Source of the DNA: Pseudomonas canadensis
GTDB taxonomy: Bacteria; Pseudomonadota; Gammaproteobacteria; Pseudomonadales; Pseudomonadaceae
Reading direction: 5' to 3'
NCBI RefSeq assembly: GCF_000503215.1
Contig: NZ_AYTD01000010.1
Location: 1-64,000, forward strand
DNA: 64,000 nt
The stretch's first letter is position 1. Each line of letters starts with the position of its first letter. The notes under the pieces were generated by a model, which worked only from the letters and a program-made list of their open reading frames with translations, searched no databases and was not told where the DNA came from. Below are positions 9,233 to 18,497 of this stretch, piece after piece. Position numbers and translations under genes: made by a program.

Positions 9233-10203
9233 TGCTCGATCCCGCGCGTAGCTACGACCTGATTGGTGACGTGCACGGTTGCGCTCATACCCTTGAGCAC
9301 TTGCTCGACCAGTTGGGCTATCACAAGATCGGCGGTGTTTGGCGGCACCCATCGCGCATGGCGGTGTTCCTCGGCGATATCATCGACCGTGGCCCACGCA
9401 TCCGCGAGGCGTTGCATATCGTCCACGACATGACTGAAGCCGGCCAGGCGCTGTGCATCATGGGTAACCATGAGTTCAACGCACTGGGCTGGACCACGCC
9501 CGCGCCGCCCGGCAGTGGCAAACAGTTTGTGCGTGAGCACAACCCACGGCATGCGCGGTTGATCCACGAGACACTGGCGCAATTCGAACACCACCCGGCC
9601 GACTGGCACGACTTCCTCGGCTGGTTCTATGACATGCCGCTGTTTGTCGATGCCGGGCGCTTTCGCGTAGTGCATGCCTGCTGGGATGACGGCTTTATCG
9701 ATCCGCTGCGCGCCACTTTCCCGGACGGCTGCATCGACCAGCATTTCCTGCAGGCCGCCGCCGTGCCGGGCAGTTTTGCCTGCAACGCCTTCGACCGACT
9801 GTTGCGCGGCACTGATATGCGCCTGCCGGATGGCCTCACGCTGACCGGTGGCGATGGCCTGACGCGCTCGTTTTTCCGCACCAAGTTCTGGGAGGACGAT
9901 CCCAAGACCTACGGCGACATCGTGTTCCAGCCCGACGCCTTGCCGGAGCCAGTGGCGCGTACGCCCTTGTCGTCCACCGAAAAGAATTCCCTGCTGCGCT
10001 ACGGCGTCGACGAACCTATGTTGTTCGTCGGCCATTACTGGCGCAGCGGGAAACCGGCGCCGATCCGCGAGAACCTGGCGTGCCTGGACTACAGCGCCGT
10101 GCTCTACGGCAAGCTGGTGGCTTATCGCCTGGATCAGGAAACCCGCCTGGATCCGAGTAAATTCGTATGGGTCGACGTAGAGCGCCCCGAGGTTATCAAA
10201 TGA
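9232..10203 (+). CDS. Metallophosphoesterase (calcineurin-like)
   Basis: The 323-residue protein has the ordered signature of the calcineurin-like phosphoesterase superfamily: DVHG (YDLIGDVHGCAH, residue ~10), GDIIDRG (~48), and GNHE (IMGNHEFNAL, ~79), followed by C-terminal histidines (GHYW). These residues bind two metals and hydrolyse phosphate esters; the substrate is unknown. The start overlaps the nadK stop (TGATG) and its stop overlaps glpG (ATGA), so all three are translated from one message. Confidence 0.92.
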   Translation: MLDPARSYDLIGDVHGCAHTLEHLLDQLGYHKIGGVWRHPSRMAVFLGDIIDRGPRIREALHIVHDMTEAGQALCIMGNHEFNALGWTTPAPPGSGKQFVREHNPRHARLIHETLAQFEHHPADWHDFLGWFYDMPLFVDAGRFRVVHACWDDGFIDPLRATFPDGCIDQHFLQAAAVPGSFACNAFDRLLRGTDMRLPDGLTLTGGDGLTRSFFRTKFWEDDPKTYGDIVFQPDALPEPVARTPLSSTEKNSLLRYGVDEPMLFVGHYWRSGKPAPIRENLACLDYSAVLYGKLVAYRLDQETRLDPSKFVWVDVERPEVIK

Positions 10204-11069
10204 GTGCTGTGGCGGTATTACGCCTGCCCTTGAGCGTCGACCTGGGCGGCTTTGTCCTGTTGCTGCAACGCATGCAAGTGCCCCATCGTGTCAGCGAAGA
10301 GGCGGGTGAGCAGGTGTTGTGGGTGCCGGAAACCATCAGTGACGACGTGCGTGTGCTGTATCAACGCTTTCCTGCGGGTGACCCGGACCAGCAACTGGAT
10401 ATTCCCGAGCAGGCGCCGATCAAGCGCCCTGGGTTTCTCCAGCAGCTGCGGCACAGCCCGTTAACCGCGTTGGTGCTGCTGGCAAGTATCATTGTGGGCG
10501 CCGTGACCTTGCTCGGTGAAAACCTGCAAGTCATGAGTTGGCTGACGTTCCTGCAGTTCCGCATCGTCGGCGAGTACATCCAGTTCACACCGCTGGCCGA
10601 CAGCCTGGCGGCGGGGCAGTGGTGGCGCCTGGTCACGCCGATGCTGATCCACTTCGGTATCCTGCACTTGGCCATGAACGGCATGTGGTACTGGGAACTG
10701 GGCCGGCGCATCGAAGCGCGCCAGGGCAGCATTAACTTGCTGGGCCTGACGCTGTTGTTCAGCCTGGTGTCGAACTACGCTCAATACGTTTTTGGCGGTC
10801 CTGGCCTGTTCGGTGGGTTGTCCGGTGTGCTGTACGGCCTGCTCGGGCATTGCTGGATTTTTCAATTACTGTCGCCTAATCCGGCCTATCGCCTGCCCCG
10901 TGGGGTGCTGGTGATGATGCTGGTGTGGCTGCTGCTCTGCCTGTCGGGGCTGGTCTCGATGATCGGTTTCGGCGAAATCGCCAATGCTGCCCATGTCGGC
11001 GGCCTGGTTATCGGTTGCCTGACGGGTTTGCTGGGTGGGCTGTACAGCCGCCGCAAAGCCTCTCTTTGA
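10200..11069 (+). CDS. glpG: Rhomboid intramembrane serine protease GlpG
   Basis: The 289-residue inner-membrane protein has a cytoplasmic N-terminal domain of about 90 residues followed by six predicted membrane helices. The catalytic serine is in GGLSGVLYG (~residue 206) and the catalytic histidine in AHVGGL (~266); the HLAMNGMWYWELG loop supplies the oxyanion-side histidine and asparagine. Rhomboids cut substrates within the membrane. Its start overlaps the end of the phosphoesterase gene. Confidence 0.93.
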   Translation: MSAVAVLRLPLSVDLGGFVLLLQRMQVPHRVSEEAGEQVLWVPETISDDVRVLYQRFPAGDPDQQLDIPEQAPIKRPGFLQQLRHSPLTALVLLASIIVGAVTLLGENLQVMSWLTFLQFRIVGEYIQFTPLADSLAAGQWWRLVTPMLIHFGILHLAMNGMWYWELGRRIEARQGSINLLGLTLLFSLVSNYAQYVFGGPGLFGGLSGVLYGLLGHCWIFQLLSPNPAYRLPRGVLVMMLVWLLLCLSGLVSMIGFGEIANAAHVGGLVIGCLTGLLGGLYSRRKASL

Positions 11070-11083
11070 TAAGGAAGAGCCTT

Positions 11084-11344
11084 ATGTCCTCTTTTGCTGA
11101 AATGATCGAAAACATCACCCCGGACATCTACGAGAGCCTCAAGCTTGCCGTGGAAATCGGCAAGTGGTCCGATGGCCGCAAGCTCACTGCCGAACAGCGC
11201 GAGCTGTCCCTGCAAGCGGTGATCGCCTGGGAAATCCAGAACCTGCCGGAAGACCAGCGCACCGGTTACATGGGCCCGCAGGAATGTGCCTCCAAGTCCG
11301 CGCCAGTACCGAATATTCTGTTCAAGTCGGATGCGATCCATTGA
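11084..11344 (+). CDS. YeaC-like DUF1315 family protein
   Basis: An 86-residue soluble protein beginning MSSFAEMIENITPDIYESLKL, resembling the small DUF1315/YeaC family of unknown function. ATG 11084 has AAGGAAGAG immediately upstream, 14 bases after glpG. The stop overlaps the TTG start of the next gene, so translation of the two is likely coupled. No cofactor motif is seen. Confidence 0.88.
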   Translation: MSSFAEMIENITPDIYESLKLAVEIGKWSDGRKLTAEQRELSLQAVIAWEIQNLPEDQRTGYMGPQECASKSAPVPNILFKSDAIH

Positions 11345-12171
11345 TTGAAATTGGTCGCGGTGCAGTCAGCAAGATGTCGGCGCAACTCGGTGAGCCGACC
11401 GTTCAATACGCGTTTCGACTGGGTGATGTCGAGGTGCCGGTCAACCCGTTGATTGGTACACACGTACGCCTGGAATACCTCGGTGCCATCCATTGCAGCC
11501 ATTGCGGCCGCAAGACCAAGACCAGCTTCAGCCAGGGTTACTGCTACCCGTGCATGACCAAGCTGGCCCAGTGTGACCTGTGCATCATGAGCCCCGAGCG
11601 TTGCCATTACGACGCCGGCACCTGCCGCGATCCGGGCTGGGGTGAAAAGTTCTGTATGACCGACCATGTGGTTTACCTGGCGAATTCATCGGGGATCAAG
11701 GTCGGCATCACCCGCGCCACCCAGTTGCCGACGCGCTGGCTCGACCAGGGCGCGAGCCAGGCGCTGCCGATCATGCGCGTGGCGACCCGCCAGCAATCCG
11801 GCTTCGTCGAGGACCTGTTCCGCAGCCAGGTGGCCGACAAGACTAACTGGCGCGCGCTGCTCAAGGGCGACGCCCAGTCCGTCGACCTCAAGCAGGTGCG
11901 TGACGAGCTGTTCGCCTCCTGCGCCGAAGGCCTGGTGAGTCTGCAGGAACGCTTTGGCCTGCAGGCCATCCAAACGATTGCCGACATTGAGCCGATCGAA
12001 ATCCGCTATCCGGTCGAGCAGTATCCGGCCAAGATCGTTAGCTTCAACCTGGACAAGAACCCGATTGCCGAAGGCACGCTGCTGGGGATCAAAGGCCAAT
12101 ACCTGATCTTCGACACCGGCGTTATCAACATTCGTAAGTACACGGCCTACCAGCTCGCCGTGCATCAGTAG
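11341..12171 (+). CDS. DUF2797 family protein with zinc-ribbon cysteines
   Basis: The predicted 276-residue protein has a clear cysteine array: CSHCGRKTKTSFSQGYCYPC near residue 51, then CDLCIMSPERCHYDAGTC, typical of a zinc-binding module. It is followed by VYLANSSGIKVGITR, which resembles the start of a GIY-YIG-like fold. Function in the family is unknown. I place the start at TTG 11341, overlapping the preceding stop (TTGA), because the residues IEIGRGAVSK read like the family N-terminus; the alternative ATG is 11374. Confidence 0.82.
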   Translation: MIEIGRGAVSKMSAQLGEPTVQYAFRLGDVEVPVNPLIGTHVRLEYLGAIHCSHCGRKTKTSFSQGYCYPCMTKLAQCDLCIMSPERCHYDAGTCRDPGWGEKFCMTDHVVYLANSSGIKVGITRATQLPTRWLDQGASQALPIMRVATRQQSGFVEDLFRSQVADKTNWRALLKGDAQSVDLKQVRDELFASCAEGLVSLQERFGLQAIQTIADIEPIEIRYPVEQYPAKIVSFNLDKNPIAEGTLLGIKGQYLIFDTGVINIRKYTAYQLAVHQ

Positions 12172-12184
12172 AAGGATGCCACCC

Positions 12185-14842
12185 ATGCGCACCGAACAAC
12201 CGAAGATGATCTACCTGAAGGACTATCAGGCGCCGGACTACCTGATCGAAGAAACGCACCTGACCTTCGAGTTGTTCGAGGACCACAGCCTGGTCCACGC
12301 GCAACTGGTGATGCGCCGCAACCCTGAGCGCGGCGCCGGCTTGCCGCCATTGGTGCTGGACGGCCAGCAACTGGAGCTGCTGAGCGTGAACCTTGCCGAT
12401 CAGGAATTGACGGCAGATGACTACCAACTGACCGACAGCCACCTGACGGTACAGCCGAAGAGTGCGACCTTTACCTTGGATACCACGGTAAAAATCCACC
12501 CGGAAACCAACACCGCCCTGGAAGGCCTGTACAAGTCCGGCAGCATGTTCTGCACCCAGTGCGAAGCTGAAGGCTTCCGCAAGATCACCTATTACCTCGA
12601 CCGCCCGGACGTGATGAGCACCTTCACCACCACGGTGATCGCCGAGCAGCATCGTTACCCGATCCTGCTGTCCAACGGCAACCCGATTGCCAGCGGCCCC
12701 GGTGAAGACGGTCGCCACTGGGCGACCTGGGAAGACCCGTTCAAGAAGCCGGCGTACCTGTTTGCCCTGGTGGCGGGTGACTTGTGGTGTGTCGAAGACA
12801 CCTTCACCACCATGACCAACCGCGAGGTCGCCCTGCGCATCTACGTCGAGCCGGAAAACATCGACAAGTGCCAGCACGCCATGACCAGCCTGAAAAAATC
12901 CATGCGCTGGGACGAAGAAACCTACGGTCGCGAGTACGACCTCGACATCTTCATGATCGTGGCGGTGAACGACTTCAACATGGGCGCCATGGAAAACAAG
13001 GGCCTCAACATCTTCAACTCCAGTGCCGTGCTCGCCCGCGCCGAAACCGCTACCGACGCCGCGCACCAGCGGGTTGAGGCGATCGTCGCTCACGAATACT
13101 TCCACAACTGGTCGGGCAACCGCGTGACCTGCCGCGACTGGTTCCAGCTGTCGCTCAAGGAAGGCTTCACCGTTTACCGCGACTCGCAATTCTCCGCCGA
13201 CATGAACTCGGCCACGGTCAAGCGCATCCAGGACGTGGCGTACCTGCGTACCCACCAGTTCGCCGAAGATGCCGGCCCTATGGCCCACGCGGTGCGTCCG
13301 GACAGCTTTATCGAGATTTCCAACTTCTACACCCTGACCGTGTACGAAAAGGGCTCGGAAGTCGTGGGCATGATTCACACGTTGCTCGGTGCCGAAGGCT
13401 TCCGCAAAGGCAGTGACCTGTACTTCGAACGCCACGACGGCCAGGCCGTGACCTGTGATGACTTCATCAAGGCCATGGAAGACGCGAACGGCGCTGATCT
13501 GACGCAGTTCAAGCGCTGGTACAGCCAGGCCGGTACGCCCCGTCTGGCAGTGAGCGAGTCCTACGATGCGACGGCAAAAACCTACAGCCTGACCTTCCGC
13601 CAGAGCTGCCCGGAAACCCCGGACAAGGTGGAAAAACTACCGTTCGTGATCCCGGTGGAACTGGGCTTGCTGGACGGGAAGGGCGCCGCTATTGCCTTGC
13701 GCCTGGTCGGGGAAACGGCTGTCGGTGCCACGTCTCGCGTGATCTCGGTGACTGAAGCCGAGCAGACCTTTACCTTCATTGATATCCCCGAGCAGCCACT
13801 GCCTTCGCTGCTGCGCGGTTTCTCGGCACCGGTGAAATTGAGCTTCCCGTACAACCGCGATCAACTGATGTTCCTGATGCAGCACGACAGCGATGGTTTC
13901 AATCGCTGGGATGCCGGTCAGCAGTTGTCGGTGCAGGTGTTGCAGGAACTCATCGCCCAGCATCAGCAGGGCCAGGCGTTGCACATGGATCAGCGTTTGA
14001 TCACCGCGCTGCGCAGCGTGTTGAGCGACGAACGCTTGGACCAGGCGATGGTGGCGGAGATGCTGTCGTTGCCGGGTGAAGCCTATCTTACGGAAATCAG
14101 CGAGGTTGCGGATGTGGATGCCATCCACGCTGCCCGTGAGTTTGCTCGCAAACAACTGTCGGAGAATCTGCACGAAGCACTGTGGTTGCGCTATCAGGCC
14201 AATCGCGAGCTGTCCAAGCAGACGCCTTATGTGGCTGCGGCCGAGCACTTTGCCCGTCGCGCGTTGCAGAACATCGCGCTTTCGTACCTGATGCTCAGTG
14301 GCAAGCCGCAAGTGCTGGCGGCGACCATCGAACAGTTCGACACGGCCGACAACATGACCGAGCGCCTGACCGCGCTGGCGGTGCTGGTGAATTCGCCGTT
14401 CGACGCCGAAAAGGCCAAGGCCCTGGCGGTGTTTGCCGAGAACTTCAAGGACAACCCGCTGGTCATGGACCAGTGGTTCAGCGTACAGGCTGGCAGCACC
14501 TTGCCGGGCGGGCTGGAGCGCGTGAAGGCGTTGATGGAACACCCGGCGTTCACGATGAAGAACCCGAACAAGGTGCGTGCGTTGATTGGCGCCTTTGCCG
14601 GGCAGAACTTGATCAACTTTCACGCGGCGGACGGTTCGGGCTATCGCTTCCTGGCGGATCTGGTGATCGAGCTGAATGGCTTCAACCCACAGATCGCTTC
14701 GCGCCAATTGGCGCCGTTGACCCGCTGGCGCAAATACGACAGCGCGCGCCAGGCACTGATGAAGGCGGAGCTGGAGCGCATTCGGGCGTCGGGTGAGCTG
14801 TCGAGCGATGTGTTCGAGGTGGTCAGCAAGAGCCTGGCTTAA
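12185..14842 (+). CDS. pepN: Aminopeptidase N (M1 family)
   Basis: The 885-residue protein is a full-length PepN, a zinc exopeptidase that removes N-terminal residues from peptides in the cytoplasm. The GAMEN exopeptidase motif (GAMENKGLNIF) is near residue 261, the zinc site HEYFHNWSGNRVT near 297 (HEXXH with the downstream glutamate in LKEGFTVYRD), and the DUF3458 C-terminal half follows. ATG 12185 has AAGGA 9 bases upstream; an ATG at 12176 lies within that site and is less likely. A strong terminator follows. Confidence 0.97.
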   Translation: MRTEQPKMIYLKDYQAPDYLIEETHLTFELFEDHSLVHAQLVMRRNPERGAGLPPLVLDGQQLELLSVNLADQELTADDYQLTDSHLTVQPKSATFTLDTTVKIHPETNTALEGLYKSGSMFCTQCEAEGFRKITYYLDRPDVMSTFTTTVIAEQHRYPILLSNGNPIASGPGEDGRHWATWEDPFKKPAYLFALVAGDLWCVEDTFTTMTNREVALRIYVEPENIDKCQHAMTSLKKSMRWDEETYGREYDLDIFMIVAVNDFNMGAMENKGLNIFNSSAVLARAETATDAAHQRVEAIVAHEYFHNWSGNRVTCRDWFQLSLKEGFTVYRDSQFSADMNSATVKRIQDVAYLRTHQFAEDAGPMAHAVRPDSFIEISNFYTLTVYEKGSEVVGMIHTLLGAEGFRKGSDLYFERHDGQAVTCDDFIKAMEDANGADLTQFKRWYSQAGTPRLAVSESYDATAKTYSLTFRQSCPETPDKVEKLPFVIPVELGLLDGKGAAIALRLVGETAVGATSRVISVTEAEQTFTFIDIPEQPLPSLLRGFSAPVKLSFPYNRDQLMFLMQHDSDGFNRWDAGQQLSVQVLQELIAQHQQGQALHMDQRLITALRSVLSDERLDQAMVAEMLSLPGEAYLTEISEVADVDAIHAAREFARKQLSENLHEALWLRYQANRELSKQTPYVAAAEHFARRALQNIALSYLMLSGKPQVLAATIEQFDTADNMTERLTALAVLVNSPFDAEKAKALAVFAENFKDNPLVMDQWFSVQAGSTLPGGLERVKALMEHPAFTMKNPNKVRALIGAFAGQNLINFHAADGSGYRFLADLVIELNGFNPQIASRQLAPLTRWRKYDSARQALMKAELERIRASGELSSDVFEVVSKSLA

Positions 14843-14862
14843 GCGGGATCGCTGAATAAAAA

Positions 14863-14890
14863 ACGGCCTGTTCGACAGGCCGTTTTTTTT
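14863..14890. terminator. Bidirectional Rho-independent terminator
   Basis: Perfect 9-bp arms ACGGCCTGT (14863-14871) and ACAGGCCGT (14875-14883) with a 3-base loop, followed by eight T on the + strand and preceded by a run of A, so it can serve pepN and the convergent aldo/keto reductase gene. Confidence 0.95.
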
Positions 14891-14893
14891 GCC

Positions 14894-15940
14894 TCAGATA
14901 ACCGGCGGGCGAGGGGTGTCCAGGCCGATATCGAGGGGGAAACGCTCGGCGATGATCCCGTGCGGCACACCCAGCGGTATGGCGCTGGCGGTGTCGAGAC
15001 GGGTGACTTGCTCGGTTGACAACTGCACATTCAATGCGCCTAAGGTGCTGTCCAGTTGGGCGCGTGTGCGCGAACCCAGGATCGGGATCAGTGCGGTGGT
15101 GGAGCGGCGAGCCTTTTCCCGTAGCCAGGCGATGGCAACGTGGGTTGGGGAGGCGTCCACTTCGGCGGCGACCGCCAGCAGAGTGTCCAGCACGGCGGTT
15201 TCGCGGGCGCTGTGCTCGGCGTGCACCAGGATACCGAGCTTGTTGGCGCGGTTGTCGTCCTGGGTGTTGCGGTACTTGCCGGTCAGGAAGCCACCGCCGA
15301 GGGGCGACCACAGTGTGGCAGCCAGGCCCAGGGCTTCGGCCATCGGCAGCAGTTCACGGTCGGCGGTGCGCTCGACCAGGCTGTATTCCACCTGGATGCC
15401 GATGATCGGCGCGAAGTTGCGCACTTCAGCCAGCAGGTCGGCACGGGCGATGCGCCAGGCGGGGAAGTTGGAAAGGCCGGCGTAGTGGATCTTGCCAGCG
15501 CGAACCAGGTCATCGAGGCCGCGCAGGATCTCTTCCATGGGCGTGACGTTGTCGCTCATGTGCGCCCAGAGCAGGTCGATGCGGTCGGTGTTCAAGCGCT
15601 TGAGGCTTTCTTCCACTGAGCGGACCAGATTCTTGCGGTTGTTGCCGAGCCGGATCGTGCCTTCATCGGACGGTTGGCTGCGCAGTGTGTATTTGCTGGC
15701 GACCACCAGGTTGTCGCGCTCGGAGGCGATGAATTCCCCCAGCAGCTTTTCCGACTGGCCGAACTGGTAGCCGTTGGCGGTATCCAGGAAATTGCCACCG
15801 GCTTCGAGGTAACCATCGAAAATCTGTTTGGACTCATCACGCTCGGCACCATGGCCCCAGCCCGTGCCGAAATTGGCAGTACCCAACGCCAGTTCAGATA
15901 CCTGCAGGCCGCTGCGGCGGCCAAAGACTTTATTGCGCAT
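14894..15940 (-). CDS. Aldo/keto reductase
   Basis: The 348-residue protein is a (beta/alpha)8 NADPH-dependent reductase of the YajO/PdxI-like group. The catalytic tetrad is visible: Asp and Tyr in DTANGYQFGQSE (~residue 53-58), Lys in VVASKYTL (~82) and His in DLLWAHMSDN (~126). The C-terminal cofactor segment IPILGSRTRAQLDSTLGAL is intact. It is divergent from a WYL regulator across a 160-base promoter region, which suggests that regulator controls it. The substrate is unknown. Confidence 0.9.
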   Translation of the reverse strand: MRNKVFGRRSGLQVSELALGTANFGTGWGHGAERDESKQIFDGYLEAGGNFLDTANGYQFGQSEKLLGEFIASERDNLVVASKYTLRSQPSDEGTIRLGNNRKNLVRSVEESLKRLNTDRIDLLWAHMSDNVTPMEEILRGLDDLVRAGKIHYAGLSNFPAWRIARADLLAEVRNFAPIIGIQVEYSLVERTADRELLPMAEALGLAATLWSPLGGGFLTGKYRNTQDDNRANKLGILVHAEHSARETAVLDTLLAVAAEVDASPTHVAIAWLREKARRSTTALIPILGSRTRAQLDSTLGALNVQLSTEQVTRLDTASAIPLGVPHGIIAERFPLDIGLDTPRPPVI

Positions 15941-16100
15941 ACAAGGACTCCTGAGGCAGTGATTTTCTTACATGTTTAGCAACATGTATTTAATATGATC
16001 GCGATAATTTATTCGGTCAAGGGCCTTTTTTACTGCTGACGTTTTCTGACAGGGGGCTCTGCTAAGCTGCGGCACTTTTCCTTTTTTGGCGGGGCTTCCC
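15941..16100. promoter_or_regulatory. Divergent promoter region, aldo/keto reductase and WYL regulator
   Basis: This AT-rich 160-base gap separates two divergent genes and must hold both promoters. A short palindromic stretch, TTAGCAACATGTATTTAATATGATCG near 15975, includes ACATGT and could be an operator, but I see no repeated site to confirm it. Confidence 0.4.
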
Positions 16101-16817
16101 GTGTCGCGTACCACTCGTCTATTGACGTTGCTCCAGGCCTTGCGGGGCAAGAAACGCCCGGTGACTGCTGCCGTGCTGGCAGCACAGTTGGAAGTGTCCG
16201 AGCGCACGCTTTACCGTGATATTGCGGAATTAACAGCGCTGGGTGCGCCGATTTTCGGCGAGGCAGGGGTTGGGTATGTGTTGCGCAGCGGGTTGTTTCT
16301 GCCGCCCTTGATGCTGAACGCCGAGGAAACCGAAGCCATTGTGCTTGGCTTGCGCTACGTGGATCAGCGCGGTGATGACGTGCTCAGCCGCGCCGCCGCC
16401 AACGCCCTGGCAAAAATCGCCGACGTGCTCGACCCAGCCGCTCAGGAAGCCCTGCGCAACCCCACGGTGTTGCCCGGTCCGCCGGGTTTCGGTTACCCGG
16501 AGAACCGTGTGCCGTTGAACGTGTTTCGCGAGGCCATTCGCAACCAGGCCAAGTTGCATATCGATTACGCGGACGCCAGCCAGACCCAAAGCGAACGCCT
16601 GATCTGGCCCCTGGCCCTGGGGTTCCTGAATGAAGTGCGGGTGATCGTCGCTTGGTGTGAGCTGCGTGGCGCGTATCGCACCTTTCGTACCGACCGTGTG
16701 GCGAGTGCCGAGGCCCATGGCGAGCGTTATCCGGGGCGGCGCAGTGACTGGCTGCGCGGCTGGCGCAAGCTGATGGAGCAGAATGAGTCCGGGCCATTCA
16801 CTCCTGACAAAAACTGA
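16101..16817 (+). CDS. YafY-type HTH/WYL transcriptional regulator
   Basis: This 238-residue protein has an N-terminal helix-turn-helix (LAAQLEVSERTLYRDIAEL, residues ~27-45) and a C-terminal WYL ligand-sensing domain (LHIDYADASQTQSERLIWPL, ~152 onward). GTG 16101 is chosen: homologues begin with an SRTTRLLTLL-type sequence and an upstream TTG lacks support. YafY-type regulators usually act on a neighbouring or divergent enzyme gene, here most likely the aldo/keto reductase or the small SnoaL-like protein downstream. The effector is unknown. Confidence 0.87.
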   Translation: MSRTTRLLTLLQALRGKKRPVTAAVLAAQLEVSERTLYRDIAELTALGAPIFGEAGVGYVLRSGLFLPPLMLNAEETEAIVLGLRYVDQRGDDVLSRAAANALAKIADVLDPAAQEALRNPTVLPGPPGFGYPENRVPLNVFREAIRNQAKLHIDYADASQTQSERLIWPLALGFLNEVRVIVAWCELRGAYRTFRTDRVASAEAHGERYPGRRSDWLRGWRKLMEQNESGPFTPDKN

Positions 16818-16869
16818 CACAACCCTGGCTTAGCATGGCGTCATAAATCACCAAGAAAGGAGCTGTGCC

Positions 16870-17205
16870 ATGTCTATTCCTGAGTTGGCGCCGGCCATCG
16901 TGGCCTATCTCGAAGCCGCCAATGCCCGTGACACTTCGGCTGTCGCTCACTGTTTTGCCGATGACGCCAATGTGTTCGACGAGGGGCAGCATCAAGTCGG
17001 TACCGCCGCCATCGCGCGCTGGATGGAAGACACCGCGCGCCGCTACCAGCCGCGGGTCGAAGTGCTCAAGGTGCAACACCGCACGGGTAAGGTCCTGGTC
17101 AGCAATGTGGTGTCCGGCAATTTTCCCGGAAGCCCCTTGGAGTTGCGCTACACCTTTCGCTTGAACGAGCAGGGCAAGATTTCACGGCTGGATATTTCCC
17201 TGTAG
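16870..17205 (+). CDS. SnoaL/NTF2-like small protein
   Basis: The 111-residue protein has the cone-shaped NTF2-like fold signature: an N-terminal helix (IVAYLEAANARDTSAVAHCFADDANVFD) and C-terminal strands (SPLELRYTFRLNEQGKISRLDI). Such proteins are either small isomerases/hydrolases or ligand-binding proteins; nothing here fixes the substrate. AAAGGAG precedes ATG 16870. It lies between the WYL regulator and zapE on the same strand. Confidence 0.83.
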   Translation: MSIPELAPAIVAYLEAANARDTSAVAHCFADDANVFDEGQHQVGTAAIARWMEDTARRYQPRVEVLKVQHRTGKVLVSNVVSGNFPGSPLELRYTFRLNEQGKISRLDISL

Positions 17206-17220
17206 GTCATACTGGCGAGC

Positions 17221-18324
17221 ATGACTTTCGACTCGCCCCTCGCTGCCTACCAACACGCCATCGCTCAACAAGGCTTCGTGGCCGACGACGCCCAGCGTCG
17301 CGCGGTGGAAGCATTGCAAGCCTGCCATGAAGCCTTGCACCAAGGTCGTGCGCCCAGCATGGGCGTCTATCTGTGGGGGCCGGTGGGCCGTGGCAAAACC
17401 TGGCTGATGGATCAGTTTTATCAAAGCCTGCAGGTGCCTGCGCGCCGCCAGCATTTTCATCACTTCATGGGCTGGGTGCATCAACGCCTGTTTCAACTGA
17501 CCGGTACGCAGGATCCTTTGCAGGCGCTTGCGCGGGAATTGAGCCGTGAGGTACGGGTGCTGTGCTTTGACGAGCTATTCGTCAATGACATTGGTGACGC
17601 AATCATCCTGGGGCGTTTGTTTCAAGTGATGTTCGAGGAAGGCGTGGTGATGGTCTGCACCTCCAACCAACCGCCAGACCAGCTTTATGCCGATGGCTTC
17701 AACCGCGAGCGGTTCCTACCGGGGATTGCGGCGATACAACAGCATATGCAAGTGATTGCGGTGGATGGGGGAGAGGACCACCGTCTGCATCCGGGTATCG
17801 GTATCCAACGCTATTGGGTCAGTCAGCCCTGCGCGTTGGCCGGTGTGTTCAAGCAATTGGCCGAAGGCCAGCCAGTGCGCAGTGGGCCTGTCGCAGTGGG
17901 ACATCGCTCCATTGTCGCGGTGCAATCCAGTGATACCGTGCTGTGGTGTCGTTATGCGGATCTGTGCGAGCAGCCCTTGGCAGCCATGGATTTCATGCTG
18001 ATCTGCGATCGCTTCAAGGCGATCCTGCTGGGCGAAGTGCCTAACCTCAGCGCACAAAAACGCCCCGGCCGGATTGCCCGGGGCACCGAAGACGGCGCAC
18101 AGCGCGTGGCGGCGGGTGATCGCGAATTGCCCCAATTGTCGGTGCACGATGACAGCGTGCGGCGGTTTATCGCGCTGGTGGACGAGTGCTACGACCGTAA
18201 AGTGCCGCTGTTCATCGAGGCGCAGGTCCCGCTCGATTGCCTCTATACCGAGGGTTACCTGGAGTTCCCCTTCCGTCGTACTTTGAGCCGCCTGCAAGAA
18301 ATGCAATTGCAGCGTTTTGCCTGA
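17221..18324 (+). CDS. zapE: Cell division protein ZapE (AFG1-like ATPase)
   Basis: The 367-residue P-loop ATPase has Walker A GPVGRGKTWL near residue 57 and Walker B VLCFDELFVNDIGDA near 114, with the AFG1/ZapE-typical SNQPPDQLYADGFNRERFLP further on. ZapE acts at the division septum in E. coli, destabilising FtsZ polymers under some conditions. Residues ~280-310 (SAQKRPGRIARGTEDG onward) are an extra loop relative to the E. coli-type protein; I believe it is usual in pseudomonads. The DNA coding this loop contains a GC hairpin that looks like a terminator on the other strand. Confidence 0.88.
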   Translation: MTFDSPLAAYQHAIAQQGFVADDAQRRAVEALQACHEALHQGRAPSMGVYLWGPVGRGKTWLMDQFYQSLQVPARRQHFHHFMGWVHQRLFQLTGTQDPLQALARELSREVRVLCFDELFVNDIGDAIILGRLFQVMFEEGVVMVCTSNQPPDQLYADGFNRERFLPGIAAIQQHMQVIAVDGGEDHRLHPGIGIQRYWVSQPCALAGVFKQLAEGQPVRSGPVAVGHRSIVAVQSSDTVLWCRYADLCEQPLAAMDFMLICDRFKAILLGEVPNLSAQKRPGRIARGTEDGAQRVAAGDRELPQLSVHDDSVRRFIALVDECYDRKVPLFIEAQVPLDCLYTEGYLEFPFRRTLSRLQEMQLQRFA

Positions 18325-18497
18325 GGCGTGTGCGACGAAACCCCTGGAATGGGCAGTCCCGCCTTTTCTAGCGGCATAATTTCAGCGTTTTCAAACGCCT
18401 ATTGGCAGTTAATCTCCTTCAGTTGGCGGTGCTTCCACGCTTACAATCATGCCCTTAGAGGGAACCGAATCCCTTGTTGCCGTTATCGAGGAAGGAA

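Noticed and set aside
18043..18084. Terminator-like hairpin inside zapE (minus strand)
   Set aside because: GCCCCGG/CCGGGGC with a T-run on the minus strand looks like a terminator, but no minus-strand gene lies upstream of it and the DNA encodes a loop I believe is usual in Pseudomonas ZapE.
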